A stretch of DNA of 64,000 nucleotides from JTS-RE37 sp041744575 (GTDB lineage Bacteria > Bacteroidota > Bacteroidia > Flavobacteriales > Flavobacteriaceae): contig JBGTKP010000025.1 of NCBI GenBank assembly GCA_041744575.1, forward strand, positions 31,771 to 95,770, in the 5' to 3' direction. Positions 37,100 through 45,311 of the stretch are shown here, piece by piece. A program made the translations under genes and the position numbers. Numbering within the stretch: position 1 is the stretch's first letter; the number at the start of each line of letters is the position of its first letter. Under the pieces are notes generated by a model, which ran no database searches, was not told the DNA's origin, and saw nothing but the letters and a program-made list of their open reading frames with translations.

Positions 37100-37933
37100 A
37101 TGCAAATTGACGCACATCAGCATTTCTGGAAGTATGAACCGACCCGCCATTCCTGGATCGATAGTTCCATGAAAACCCTTAAAATGGACTTTATGCCGCA
37201 GGACCTCAGGGAAGTACTGCTCAGTAATAAAATGGATGGCTGTGTTTCAGTCCAGGTAGATCAGACCCCGGCTGAAACAGATTTTTTGCTGGATCTCGCA
37301 GATCATGAACCATTTATAAAGGGAGTAGTTGGTTGGATGGACTTAAAAAGCCCGGATATCCAAAACCAGCTGGAAGCTTATCACCACCGTAACAAGCTCA
37401 AAGGGTTTCGGCATATCGTACAGGGAGAAGCAGATCCCAATTTTATGCTTGGAAGTGATTTTTTAAGGGGCATTTCCCTACTGGAACGTTTTAAATATAC
37501 CTATGATATCCTCATCTTCCCTCATCAGATGGGGGCTGCCCTTGAATTGATAAAAAAATTTCCTGATCAACTTTTTGTAATTGATCATCTGGCCAAACCT
37601 TATATTAAAAGTGGCTATTTCGATGGCTGGGCAGTTATGATGCGCGCCATTGCAGTTTATCCGAATGTGTATTGCAAATTGTCAGGGATGATTACAGAAG
37701 CCGATCACAACGCATGGTCCGCTGAGCAAATCAATCCCTATATGGATCTGGTATTTGAAGCTTTTGGCACCGGAAGGATTATGTTTGGATCTGACTGGCC
37801 TGTTTGCCTGTTGGCGGGAAGTTATACCCGGGTTAAGGACCTCGTCACCGGCTATATAGCTGCCTTGAGTAGCGCTGAGCAGGCGGGCATCATGGGTCAT
37901 AACGCAATATCTTTTTATCAGCTCGATGTTTGA
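37100..37933 (+). CDS. Amidohydrolase-family lactonase (L-fuconolactonase type)
   Basis: A 277-aa TIM-barrel protein of the amidohydrolase-2 family. It has the first metal motif DAHQHFW at the very start, HRNKLKGFRHIVQGE, FVIDHLAKPYI and the last barrel strand RIMFGSDWPVC. It is typical of L-fucono-, L-rhamnono- and L-galactono-1,4-lactone hydrolases, which open the lactone to the aldonic acid. It starts 17 bp after the dehydratase gene and is the fourth gene of the run. The pairing with an LgoD-like enzyme supports a galactono- or fuconolactone as substrate. Confidence 0.85.
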   Translation: MQIDAHQHFWKYEPTRHSWIDSSMKTLKMDFMPQDLREVLLSNKMDGCVSVQVDQTPAETDFLLDLADHEPFIKGVVGWMDLKSPDIQNQLEAYHHRNKLKGFRHIVQGEADPNFMLGSDFLRGISLLERFKYTYDILIFPHQMGAALELIKKFPDQLFVIDHLAKPYIKSGYFDGWAVMMRAIAVYPNVYCKLSGMITEADHNAWSAEQINPYMDLVFEAFGTGRIMFGSDWPVCLLAGSYTRVKDLVTGYIAALSSAEQAGIMGHNAISFYQLDV

Positions 37934-38166
37934 CATTCAGCCAACCTGTGTATTGTATTTCGAAACACCTCTGGAGGCTTACTCCAATTTTTACATGCCG
38001 ATAGGAGTAATTTGGACCGTTGTCCTGCCCAGAGGATGGCGGCTGGATTAGATTCGCTTCTTTGGAATGTCTTGAATTCAGGAAAAGTATCCACTTAAAA
38101 TTATAAATGCGCACTTATATCGGCGTGTTCCTAAATATCAATATGGAGATAAATAATCCGGCTACC

Positions 38167-39360
38167 TTATTTCATTACAGAGAAGGCGTATACCGTTGTT
38201 GATCGAAAAGTCTGGCCAGGTTCCAGCATCGTGCTAGGAAAGTCCGGCCTGTTCGGGGAATCAGGATAATGCTGGGTTTCCAGGCAGATCGCACCGCGAT
38301 ACAGATACGTTTTCCCTTTTTTTCCGCCTCCTGTTCCATCCATAAAGTTGCCCCCATAGAGTTGCACCGCGGGCTGATCCGTAAACACTTCCATCACCCT
38401 TCCACTGAAAGGCTCCGTGACTTTCGCCGTAAAAGTGAGTCCTTCTTCTGTTTTGGGTTCGTCATTGAGTACAAAGCTATGATCGTATCCCTTGCCCAAT
38501 ACGATCTGCTCATAAGTACTGTTCACTTCCTGTCCTACGGGTTTTTCTTTGCGGAAATCGAATGGGGTGTTGGCCACAGGTAACAACTTTCCGGTTGGAA
38601 TTAATTCTTCATCCACTGGGATAAACTGATCTGCGTTGACTTGCAACAGGTGATCATTAATATCTCCGCTCCCTGCACCTTTGAGATTGAAATAGGAATG
38701 GTTGGTTAAATTGAGGTGCGTTTTTTTATCCGTTTTGGCTTCATAATCTATTTTAAGCGCGTTGTCCTCTGTAAGCGTATAGGTAACCCGCACATCCAGA
38801 TTCCCCGGATAACCTTCTTCCATATCAGGGGAGGTCCTATGAAAAGTGATTTGTTTCCCGTTGTGTTCGGCTACCCTCCACACTACGGATTCAAAACCCT
38901 TTACCCCGCCGTGCAAATGATTGCGCCCGTTGTTCTTAGCTAAAGTGTAAGGTGTGCCATCCAGCTCAAAGGATCCGCCTGCAATTCTGTTTCCATACCT
39001 GCCTATCACGGCTCCATAGTATTTGCCATTGCCTATGCGGTATGAGTCCAGTGAGGAAAAGCCGAGTACAACATCATTGAAAATACCATGTCTGTCTGGT
39101 ACCATAAGAGAAACCAGTCGCTGTCCGTAATTGGTAAAAGTTGCCTCCATTCCCTGCTCATTGGTAAGTACATAGAGCGCAACAGGGATGTTCTCTATGG
39201 TGTCCCTGAAATTTGCCATAACAAGTCCGGATTTCGTGCTGTCAGGAGAGGTTCTTTCCTCTGTTTTGGCAGAGGCTGAAAGGCGTTTCTTCTGTTTGCA
39301 ACCGTTTACACCCAAGATCAAAGCAAGACAGATCATACTCATATAGAAAAAGCTTTTCAT
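38167..39360 (-). CDS. galM: Aldose 1-epimerase, lipoprotein
   Basis: A 397-aa protein with a lipoprotein signal (SMICLALILGVNGC). The rest is a GalM-type beta-sandwich: NYGQRLVSLMVPDRHG, GRYGNRIAGGSFELDG, NGRNHLHGGVKGFESVVW (first catalytic His), LNLTNHSYFNLKGAG (second His) and a Glu in GAICLETQHYPDSPNRPDFP. It interconverts alpha and beta anomers of hexoses, here outside the cytoplasm. It is on the opposite strand to the lactonase gene, convergent at a distance of 233 bp, and divergent from the FGE gene with only 53 bp between starts. Confidence 0.94.
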   Translation of the reverse strand: MKSFFYMSMICLALILGVNGCKQKKRLSASAKTEERTSPDSTKSGLVMANFRDTIENIPVALYVLTNEQGMEATFTNYGQRLVSLMVPDRHGIFNDVVLGFSSLDSYRIGNGKYYGAVIGRYGNRIAGGSFELDGTPYTLAKNNGRNHLHGGVKGFESVVWRVAEHNGKQITFHRTSPDMEEGYPGNLDVRVTYTLTEDNALKIDYEAKTDKKTHLNLTNHSYFNLKGAGSGDINDHLLQVNADQFIPVDEELIPTGKLLPVANTPFDFRKEKPVGQEVNSTYEQIVLGKGYDHSFVLNDEPKTEEGLTFTAKVTEPFSGRVMEVFTDQPAVQLYGGNFMDGTGGGKKGKTYLYRGAICLETQHYPDSPNRPDFPSTMLEPGQTFRSTTVYAFSVMK

Positions 39361-39413
39361 TGTATCTTTATTGCATTTGTGAAGATATAAAATAACTTTA
39401 TAAATTGATCATT

Positions 39414-40559
39414 ATGTTGAGGAATAAAGGTGTAACAGGCTTGAAATGGAGGGTATTGAGGGCGGGGTCCTTAATGCTCATTTTCCTGCTGTCAGGCTGT
39501 GGCGGGATAAGAAACGAAAAAAAGGAAGGGGACCCGGTTTTAAATACGAGTAATGCTGTCAGCGTCAATAAAACGATACCTGATGATATTAAAATTCCCA
39601 CAAATATGATCTGGATTCCCGGGGGCACTTTTGTACAGGGTGCTGTGGCCGTTGATGCCATGGCCATGAATCACGAAAGACCCGCACATATGGTGGCGGT
39701 GGACGGCTTTTTTATGGACATTCATGAGGTCACAAATTCAGATTTTGACCGGTTTGTTAAAGGGACAGGATATCAAACCGTGGCGGAGAGGGATATTGAC
39801 TGGGAAGAACTTAAGAAGCAATTACCGGAAGACACCCCCAAACCTGCGGACTCTATACTAGAGCCCGGATCACTGGTCTTCAGAAAGACAGGGAAACCCG
39901 TCGGGAATCTCAACGATTTTTCACAATGGTGGCGGTGGTCCATTGGAGCCAACTGGCGTCATCCGGGGGGACCGGGCACCACATTTGAAGACAAGAAGGA
40001 CCATCCCGTGGTGCATATCGCATTTGAAGATGCACTGGCTTATTGCGAATGGGCCGGTAGGCGACTTCCCACAGAAGCCGAATGGGAGTATGCCGCGCGT
40101 GGCGGGATGGCTGAGAGTATTTGCTCCTGGGGCAATGATCTCTCGGCAGTTGCTTCGATGGCCAATACCTGGACAGGTAATTTTCCGAATTCCAATGATC
40201 TTTCGGATGGCTTTGAACGAACTGCGCCCGTATCTTCCTTTCCCCCAAATGGATTCGGACTGCACGATATGGCCGGCAACGTATGGGAATGGACCAATGA
40301 TTGGTACAATACGAGATACTACGGCGTCCTGAAGTCCGATACTGTACAAATCAACCCCGGAGGTGCCGAAACACCTTTTAATCCGGGGGATCCCTATGCC
40401 AGGGAAAAAGTGATTAAAGGAGGTTCTTTCCTTTGCAATTCCTCCTACTGTGCCAGTTACAGGCTATCATCAAGAATGGGGAGCAGTCCAGACTCCTCTT
40501 TGGAACATCTTGGCTTCAGAACAGTGGCTACTCCGGACATGCTTAGGGATTCTGACTGA
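39414..40559 (+). CDS. Formylglycine-generating enzyme family lipoprotein
   Basis: A 381-aa protein starting at ATG 39414; a TTG three codons earlier is less likely. It has a lipoprotein signal (LIFLLSGC). The FGE/SUMF1 fold shows MIWIPGGTFVQG, EVTNSDFDRFV, RRLPTEAEWEYAARGG, GNVWEWTNDWY and the end LGFRTV. The copper-binding Cys pair needed by true formylglycine-generating enzymes is present: SFLCNSSYCASYRLSSR, then PDSSLEHLGFR. It should convert a Cys of type I sulfatases to formylglycine, probably in the periplasm. No sulfatase gene is in this window. Divergent from the aldose epimerase gene. Confidence 0.93.
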   Translation: MLRNKGVTGLKWRVLRAGSLMLIFLLSGCGGIRNEKKEGDPVLNTSNAVSVNKTIPDDIKIPTNMIWIPGGTFVQGAVAVDAMAMNHERPAHMVAVDGFFMDIHEVTNSDFDRFVKGTGYQTVAERDIDWEELKKQLPEDTPKPADSILEPGSLVFRKTGKPVGNLNDFSQWWRWSIGANWRHPGGPGTTFEDKKDHPVVHIAFEDALAYCEWAGRRLPTEAEWEYAARGGMAESICSWGNDLSAVASMANTWTGNFPNSNDLSDGFERTAPVSSFPPNGFGLHDMAGNVWEWTNDWYNTRYYGVLKSDTVQINPGGAETPFNPGDPYAREKVIKGGSFLCNSSYCASYRLSSRMGSSPDSSLEHLGFRTVATPDMLRDSD

Positions 40560-40691
40560 TAGGTGCCGCTCCAAGGCAGTTTGAGCCTATGAGCCTATAA
40601 TAACTTTTGATAACTTTCAATGTAAGGAATTGAACGAAAATCCTACTTTTATAGCTGGTCAAAACAACTTTTCTTACTGATATTATTGATT

Positions 40692-41657
40692 ATGTCTGAG
40701 AACAGAGAACGAATTAAAACTTTAATACTGGGCTCCGGACCTGCCGGATATACCGCGGCTATTTATGCGGCAAGGGCAGATCTGAAGCCGGTCATTTATA
40801 CAGGTTTGGAGCCCGGAGGGCAACTTACGACGACCACAGAGGTGGATAATTTCCCGGGATATCCCAATGGAATTGATGGCCCGGCCATGATGATGGAACT
40901 TCAGCAACAGGCCGAGCGGTTTGGAACAGAAGTACGAATAGGCATGGCGACGGCAGTCAATTTCAGTGATGAGGTGGGGGGAATACATGAGGTGACGATT
41001 GACGGGGAAAAGGTAGTAGAAGCAGAAACAGTGATTATTTCTACAGGTGCCACAGCAAAATATCTCAATATCCCCAGTGAACAACGGTTACGTGGTGGTG
41101 GTGTTTCGGCTTGCGCAGTTTGTGACGGATTCTTTTATAAGGGCCAGGATGTGGCCATTGTCGGGGGAGGGGATACCGCAGCGGAAGAAGCCTCCTATCT
41201 CGCCAACATTTGCAATAAAGTCACCATGCTTGTCAGGAAGGATAGCATGCGGGCTTCAAAAGCCATGCAGCACAGGGTCGAAAATCTTCCGAATATAGAT
41301 TTAAGGTATCATACGGAAGTGGAAGAAATTCTTGGCGAACAGGTGGTGGAAGGGCTGCGGATGGTGAACAACCAGACAGGAGAAAAGGAAGAAATTTCAA
41401 TCACTGGTTTCTTTGTAGCCATAGGCCATATTCCGAATACGGCAATTTTCAAGGGACAACTGGAGATGGATAGTACCGGGTATCTGATTACCAAGGGTAA
41501 AACGACCAAGACAACAAAACCCGGCGTTTTTGCCAGTGGTGATGTTCAGGATAAGGAATACCGGCAGGCTGTTACAGCTGCGGGAACAGGATGTATGGCT
41601 GCTTTGGATGCGGAGCGATATCTGGCCTCTATTCCTAGCAGACAGGAAGTTGCGTGA
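40692..41657 (+). CDS. trxB: Thioredoxin reductase
   Basis: A 321-aa flavoprotein starting at ATG 40692 (MSENRERIKT); a TTG six bases before is less likely. It has the FAD motif LILGSGPAGYTAAIYAARADLKP, the redox CAVCDG, the NADPH motif VAIVGGGDTAAEEASYLA and the C-terminal FAD contact GVFASGDVQDKEYRQAVTAAGTGCMAALDAE. It is the standard length. It keeps thioredoxin reduced in the cytoplasm, which supports MsrBA, OxyR and others. It is transcribed alone. Confidence 0.97.
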   Translation: MSENRERIKTLILGSGPAGYTAAIYAARADLKPVIYTGLEPGGQLTTTTEVDNFPGYPNGIDGPAMMMELQQQAERFGTEVRIGMATAVNFSDEVGGIHEVTIDGEKVVEAETVIISTGATAKYLNIPSEQRLRGGGVSACAVCDGFFYKGQDVAIVGGGDTAAEEASYLANICNKVTMLVRKDSMRASKAMQHRVENLPNIDLRYHTEVEEILGEQVVEGLRMVNNQTGEKEEISITGFFVAIGHIPNTAIFKGQLEMDSTGYLITKGKTTKTTKPGVFASGDVQDKEYRQAVTAAGTGCMAALDAERYLASIPSRQEVA

Positions 41658-41702
41658 AAATAAATAGAATAACCAGGAGGTGGTGAGAGGTAGTTTTATG
41701 GG

Positions 41703-42155
41703 TTAGTCCAGTCTTTTATAACTCTCAGATGAAATCCGGCTCCCGTCTTCATCTATAAATATCTGGGTGTATGTGCTATCCCCCAATTGCAGTTCCATCT
41801 CCCAAAGCATGGCATCATTGGCAATTTTGAGCATGGAAGCCGACATATATTCCAATTTTTCAGTCAGCATCTCATCGGTAGTTGTATAGGATCCATACCC
41901 AAACCACTCTATGGAATCTGCAGGAACGAATCTGGTCCACATGACTTTCCCGTTATAAAACATTTTTATTTGCCGGTAACCTTCGGAGGTTGCTATTGTA
42001 TCGATAATTTCCGAACCATCATAATTGTGCCTGCTTACGAGTTCCCAGGTGCCTTCAATTGTACGTTTTTTTTGCGTTGCGGAAGGGGAATTGTAGGTGG
42101 CGGAAATCATCAGAAGCATTAAAACCAGCAAACCAATTATTTTTTTCATGGCCAT
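41703..42155 (-). CDS. Small secreted lipocalin-like protein
   Basis: A 150-aa protein with a signal peptide (IIGLLVLMLLMISATY). The mature part is beta-rich with an opening IEGTWELVSRHNYDG, then QIKMFYNGKVMWTRFVP and a final QIFIDEDGSRISSESYKRL. This layout resembles the DUF4488/lipocalin-like small proteins of Bacteroidota, which may bind a hydrophobic ligand. The function is unknown. It is convergent with trxB. The second ATG (42149) may be the true start. Confidence 0.7.
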   Translation of the reverse strand: MAMKKIIGLLVLMLLMISATYNSPSATQKKRTIEGTWELVSRHNYDGSEIIDTIATSEGYRQIKMFYNGKVMWTRFVPADSIEWFGYGSYTTTDEMLTEKLEYMSASMLKIANDAMLWEMELQLGDSTYTQIFIDEDGSRISSESYKRLD

Positions 42156-42252
42156 ATCTTTAGTTATTCTCTAAATCTAGTTAAAAGTTACAAATTTTTT
42201 CGATTAATCTATAGCAATAATTGGTAATTATTCAATCCTTCCATGTCCCATA

Positions 42253-43326
42253 TCACTTCCTGTCCACGCCATATTTTTCAAGACATCGGGCAAGGAATTT
42301 AATATCTTCCGAAGTATGGCCGGCAGTAATAATGATCCTGCAGGTGGTTCCCGAATTTACGCCCGGGTAATCAAAATCAGTGATAATGATTCCATGTTTC
42401 TCCAAAAAGCAGGTAAGATTTTTCCCGGAATAACCATGGGACGGGTGTCCGGGAAGATGTATCAGCTTTGACGCCTTACCAAGGACTTTGGTAAAGGTGG
42501 CCAGCCGGTCATGCAGAATTTGCCTTTTTTTGTCATAAAGTTTCCTGGCCTGCATGAGCGTTGCCATGCCGGCCGCTCCCGGGGGACTTGCTCCTCCAAA
42601 CAATGGGGTGTCGCCCAGTTTTGACAGACGTTGGTGGTCTGCAAATACCGCACCCCCCTGAATTCCGAGCGCTTTTCCCAAAGAACAGCAGACCACCAAC
42701 TCCTTTGGCCTGAAATTCGACAGAACGTTATAAACGCCCCCTCCATCTGTGCCCGTGATCCCTATCCCATGTGAATCATCGGCAACAACGATTATATCTT
42801 CAAGGGGCAGGGTGGCCAGGCCTTCAAAATGCGGATAACTGGCACCGGAAAAGTCGATGGAGTCCATGCAAAGCACAGGAGTTACCTTTTTATTTTTAGC
42901 CAGTTGTTCGCGCAAGGCAATATTCAGGGAGGTGTAGGTGACATAAGGTTTCTCCCTTTTATTTCCTGATATGGGTAAGGTCAGTGCGGAATGGCTGTTA
43001 GGAGCCAGGTAGCGTTTGTAGGTATCTGCGGCAAAATGGCTGGATACCAGTTGGCCTGCCAGGTAACCAGATGAAAGGGCAAGTGCACCGGGTGCGCCCA
43101 CCCATTGTGCAAGGAAGTTTTCAGTAGCCTCATAAACGGATAAGCGCACATTGGATTTCCGCGATGCACCGTAATTGGTACCATATTTCCTGAGATTTTC
43201 CGCAAAAAGTTGTTGAAATTCTGTATCCGTCTGCATTCCGAGATAGGCTGTTCCACCGAAATACAGGTAGGGCTTGCCGTTCAGGATAAATTCCCGCCCG
43301 GGAAAGGTATCTATACTGTGAATCAT
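42253..43326 (-). CDS. PLP-dependent aminotransferase, alpha-oxoamine synthase (BioF-like) fold
   Basis: A 357-aa protein starting at ATG 43326, whose ATG overlaps the stop of the epimerase gene (ATGA). It has the fold-type I features: YGTNYGASRKSN, VADDSHGIGITG (His over the ring) and SLGKALGIQGG, with the Schiff-base Lys. This is the signature of 8-amino-7-oxononanoate synthase / 2-amino-3-ketobutyrate ligase relatives. At 357 aa it is shorter than BioF, and it sits with a dipeptide epimerase, not with biotin genes, so it is unlikely to be BioF. The substrate is unknown; the coupling suggests it works on the product of the dipeptide route. Confidence 0.88.
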   Translation of the reverse strand: MIHSIDTFPGREFILNGKPYLYFGGTAYLGMQTDTEFQQLFAENLRKYGTNYGASRKSNVRLSVYEATENFLAQWVGAPGALALSSGYLAGQLVSSHFAADTYKRYLAPNSHSALTLPISGNKREKPYVTYTSLNIALREQLAKNKKVTPVLCMDSIDFSGASYPHFEGLATLPLEDIIVVADDSHGIGITGTDGGGVYNVLSNFRPKELVVCCSLGKALGIQGGAVFADHQRLSKLGDTPLFGGASPPGAAGMATLMQARKLYDKKRQILHDRLATFTKVLGKASKLIHLPGHPSHGYSGKNLTCFLEKHGIIITDFDYPGVNSGTTCRIIITAGHTSEDIKFLARCLEKYGVDRK

Positions 43327-44336
43327 TCCCTGAGTATTATCCCACTTCCACCGAGTTCGGGAAAAATAACCTTTCCTTCGCCCGTTATTTGCACCCCTTC
43401 CGCTATGTCCCCGGCAAGCAACATGGCTCCGTCCATATCTACATAATCGAGTTGTGGTAGCAACTGGGCAATAGCCGATATTCCAACGGTGGATTCCGTC
43501 ATGCAGCCAACCATGATCTTCAGACCAAGGGATTTGCCCTGTCGGATCATCCGCAAGGCCGGGGTAAGTCCCCCACATTTGGTAAGTTTAATGTTGATTC
43601 CGTTAAAATGAAGCCCGCAAAGTGCTACATCATTCTCCTCAATACAACTCTCATCTGCTATGATAGGCAAAACGCTCCTGTGAACCACTTTTTCCATCCC
43701 AGACCAGTCACCTGCAGGGAGTGGTTGCTCAAGAAATTCCACCCCGAGCTCCTTTAATGCTTTTGCATTCGAAATGGTTTCGGCGGCCGTCCAGGCGCAG
43801 TTCGCATCTACCCGGAAAACGGCGTCTGTATGTTCCCGCAATGCACGAACGATCGCGACATCCTCATCGGTACCCAGCTTGATCTTATAAATAGGCCAGG
43901 GTTTTTCCTGCATCTTGGCGATCATCTTGTCTATCGAATCGATGCCAATGGTATAATTTGTCGTCGGATAATGTGCGATTGATGTACCCCAGAGCCGATA
44001 AAGCGGCTGCCCCTGCAGCTTCCCGAAAAGGTCATGGGCCGCAAGGTCGATGGCACATAAAGCAAAATTACTTAACCCGGTTTCGGCAAGGGCTTCATGA
44101 AGCAACTCAGGCGTACGGAAGGCATAGCCGGAGAGGAAGTCCCGTAGCGCTTCAATTTCGGACATCATACCCTCCACTGTGATGTCGTAATAGGGGTTCG
44201 AGGAAGATTCTCCATAACCCGTCTTACCGCCAGATCCAAGACATACAATAAGGGCCTCCTGAAAATCATAGGATTCGCGGGAGATACTGAAAGTGTGTCT
44301 CAGGGGCAGTATAAATTTTTTTAGTTCAAGTTCCAC
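43323..44336 (-). CDS. Dipeptide epimerase, enolase superfamily
   Basis: A 337-aa enzyme of the mandelate-racemase branch of the enolase superfamily. It has the KxK base in PIYKIKLGTD, metal ligands Asp in FRVDANCAW, Glu in EFLEQPLP and Asp in IIADESC, the second Lys in INIKLTKCGG and the terminal DxDG in VDMDGAMLL. These are the marks of L-Ala-D/L-Glu epimerases, which process murein tripeptides. Its stop overlaps the start of the PLP-enzyme gene. A perfect 12-bp-stem terminator upstream separates it from the GIN-domain gene, so it is transcribed from its own promoter. Confidence 0.93.
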   Translation of the reverse strand: MELELKKFILPLRHTFSISRESYDFQEALIVCLGSGGKTGYGESSSNPYYDITVEGMMSEIEALRDFLSGYAFRTPELLHEALAETGLSNFALCAIDLAAHDLFGKLQGQPLYRLWGTSIAHYPTTNYTIGIDSIDKMIAKMQEKPWPIYKIKLGTDEDVAIVRALREHTDAVFRVDANCAWTAAETISNAKALKELGVEFLEQPLPAGDWSGMEKVVHRSVLPIIADESCIEENDVALCGLHFNGINIKLTKCGGLTPALRMIRQGKSLGLKIMVGCMTESTVGISAIAQLLPQLDYVDMDGAMLLAGDIAEGVQITGEGKVIFPELGGSGIILRE

Positions 44337-44383
44337 CTAAAGTTACTTTCCACTAAGATAGCGAAACACCTTATATCAAAATA

Positions 44384-44422
44384 AGCTCCCTGCCATTCCC
44401 GATTGAAGATTGGCAGGGAGCT
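44384..44422 (-). terminator. Strong hairpin terminator
   Basis: A perfect 12-bp stem AGCTCCCTGCCA / TGGCAGGGAGCT around a 15-nt loop, followed on the minus strand by TATTTT. It lies 25 bp after the stop of the GIN-domain gene and ends that operon. Confidence 0.85.
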
Positions 44423-44447
44423 GCTGTTTTGGAAGGTTGCTGTTCTG

Positions 44448-45170
44448 TCAGTATTTATGAACGCTGCCCGAAACGGAGTTATTCTTTTGAACACTGGCAT
44501 CCCCTTTATAGGAGATATCGGCTCCGCTACTTGCTTCGGCAATAAGGCTTTCCGTAACGTGCAATGAAATATCGGATCCGCTGCTGGCATCGGCATGGCA
44601 TACCTTTACCTCCAGGTCCCTGGCGTTAATATCGGACCCACTGCTGGAATTGGCGTACATGAGATTGGCATTTCCGGAGAGGTTGATATCGGCACCGCTG
44701 CTGGTATCTGCAGAAACCTCATCGGCATTCACTTTGACCCTGAGGTCCGAGCCGCTACTGGCATCCAGACTGATTTTATTTGTTTCCAAAGTCTCCTCGG
44801 CAATCAGACTGGCCCCACTTGAAGAGGAGAGACCGTCGATTTCAGGTAGGCGCACATAAATCTTTTTAGAGGCACGTCCTATATTTTTAATGGCATGCAC
44901 CTTTAATTCTCCGTCCCGGATATCGGTTCCGATAAGATCGATGACATTTTCGTCGGCCTCCACCGTAATTTCATAGGGTTCACCCTGGGTTACGTAGACT
45001 TCCAGGCCCTCAGAAGCTGAAACCTCGGTAAAATCCTCGTTAATTTCACGTTTGTCTGTGACGATGGTGCCGTTGCCCTTGGTTCCGTCTCCGAAATTTA
45101 TATCAAAAGCGCAGGAAGAGAGAAACAGGGCGATCAGGAGGGTAATGGTGATTTTTGCAAGTGTTGTCAT
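44448..45170 (-). CDS. GIN-domain (DUF2807) lipoprotein with SSGSD repeats
   Basis: A 240-aa protein with a lipoprotein signal (ITITLLIALFLSSC). The mature part is a beta-solenoid of the 'head GIN' (DUF2807) type. It shows a repeat of about 19-20 residues with the core SSG(S/A)D(I/L): SSSSGASL, DASSGSDL, DTSSGADI, NSSSGSDI, DASSGSDI and EASSGADI. These turn the polypeptide into a stacked ladder. Such proteins are anchored on the outside of the inner membrane or on the outer membrane; role in adhesion or envelope stress is suspected. It is the last gene of the PadR-PspC operon. Confidence 0.93.
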   Translation of the reverse strand: MTTLAKITITLLIALFLSSCAFDINFGDGTKGNGTIVTDKREINEDFTEVSASEGLEVYVTQGEPYEITVEADENVIDLIGTDIRDGELKVHAIKNIGRASKKIYVRLPEIDGLSSSSGASLIAEETLETNKISLDASSGSDLRVKVNADEVSADTSSGADINLSGNANLMYANSSSGSDINARDLEVKVCHADASSGSDISLHVTESLIAEASSGADISYKGDASVQKNNSVSGSVHKY

Positions 45171-45311
45171 GTTGGTTGTTTTTATGATCCGACGCAGCCC
45201 GGGCTGGAAGGATCCGTTGTTTATGTTGGGTTAAATATCTTATATCCTGTCCGGCAGTACATATTAACCTTACCGAACTGTTCAATTTCGGTAGTGAATT
45301 GTCATTGTGAC

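Noticed and set aside
42253..43326. Naming the PLP enzyme bioF.
   Set aside because: It has the fold signature but is short for BioF and has no biotin genes around it; the neighbour is a dipeptide epimerase.
43327..43578. An N-terminal extension of the PLP enzyme into the epimerase gene.
   Set aside because: It is a shadow of the epimerase frame; the start at 43326 gives the ATGA overlap and family-like N-terminus.
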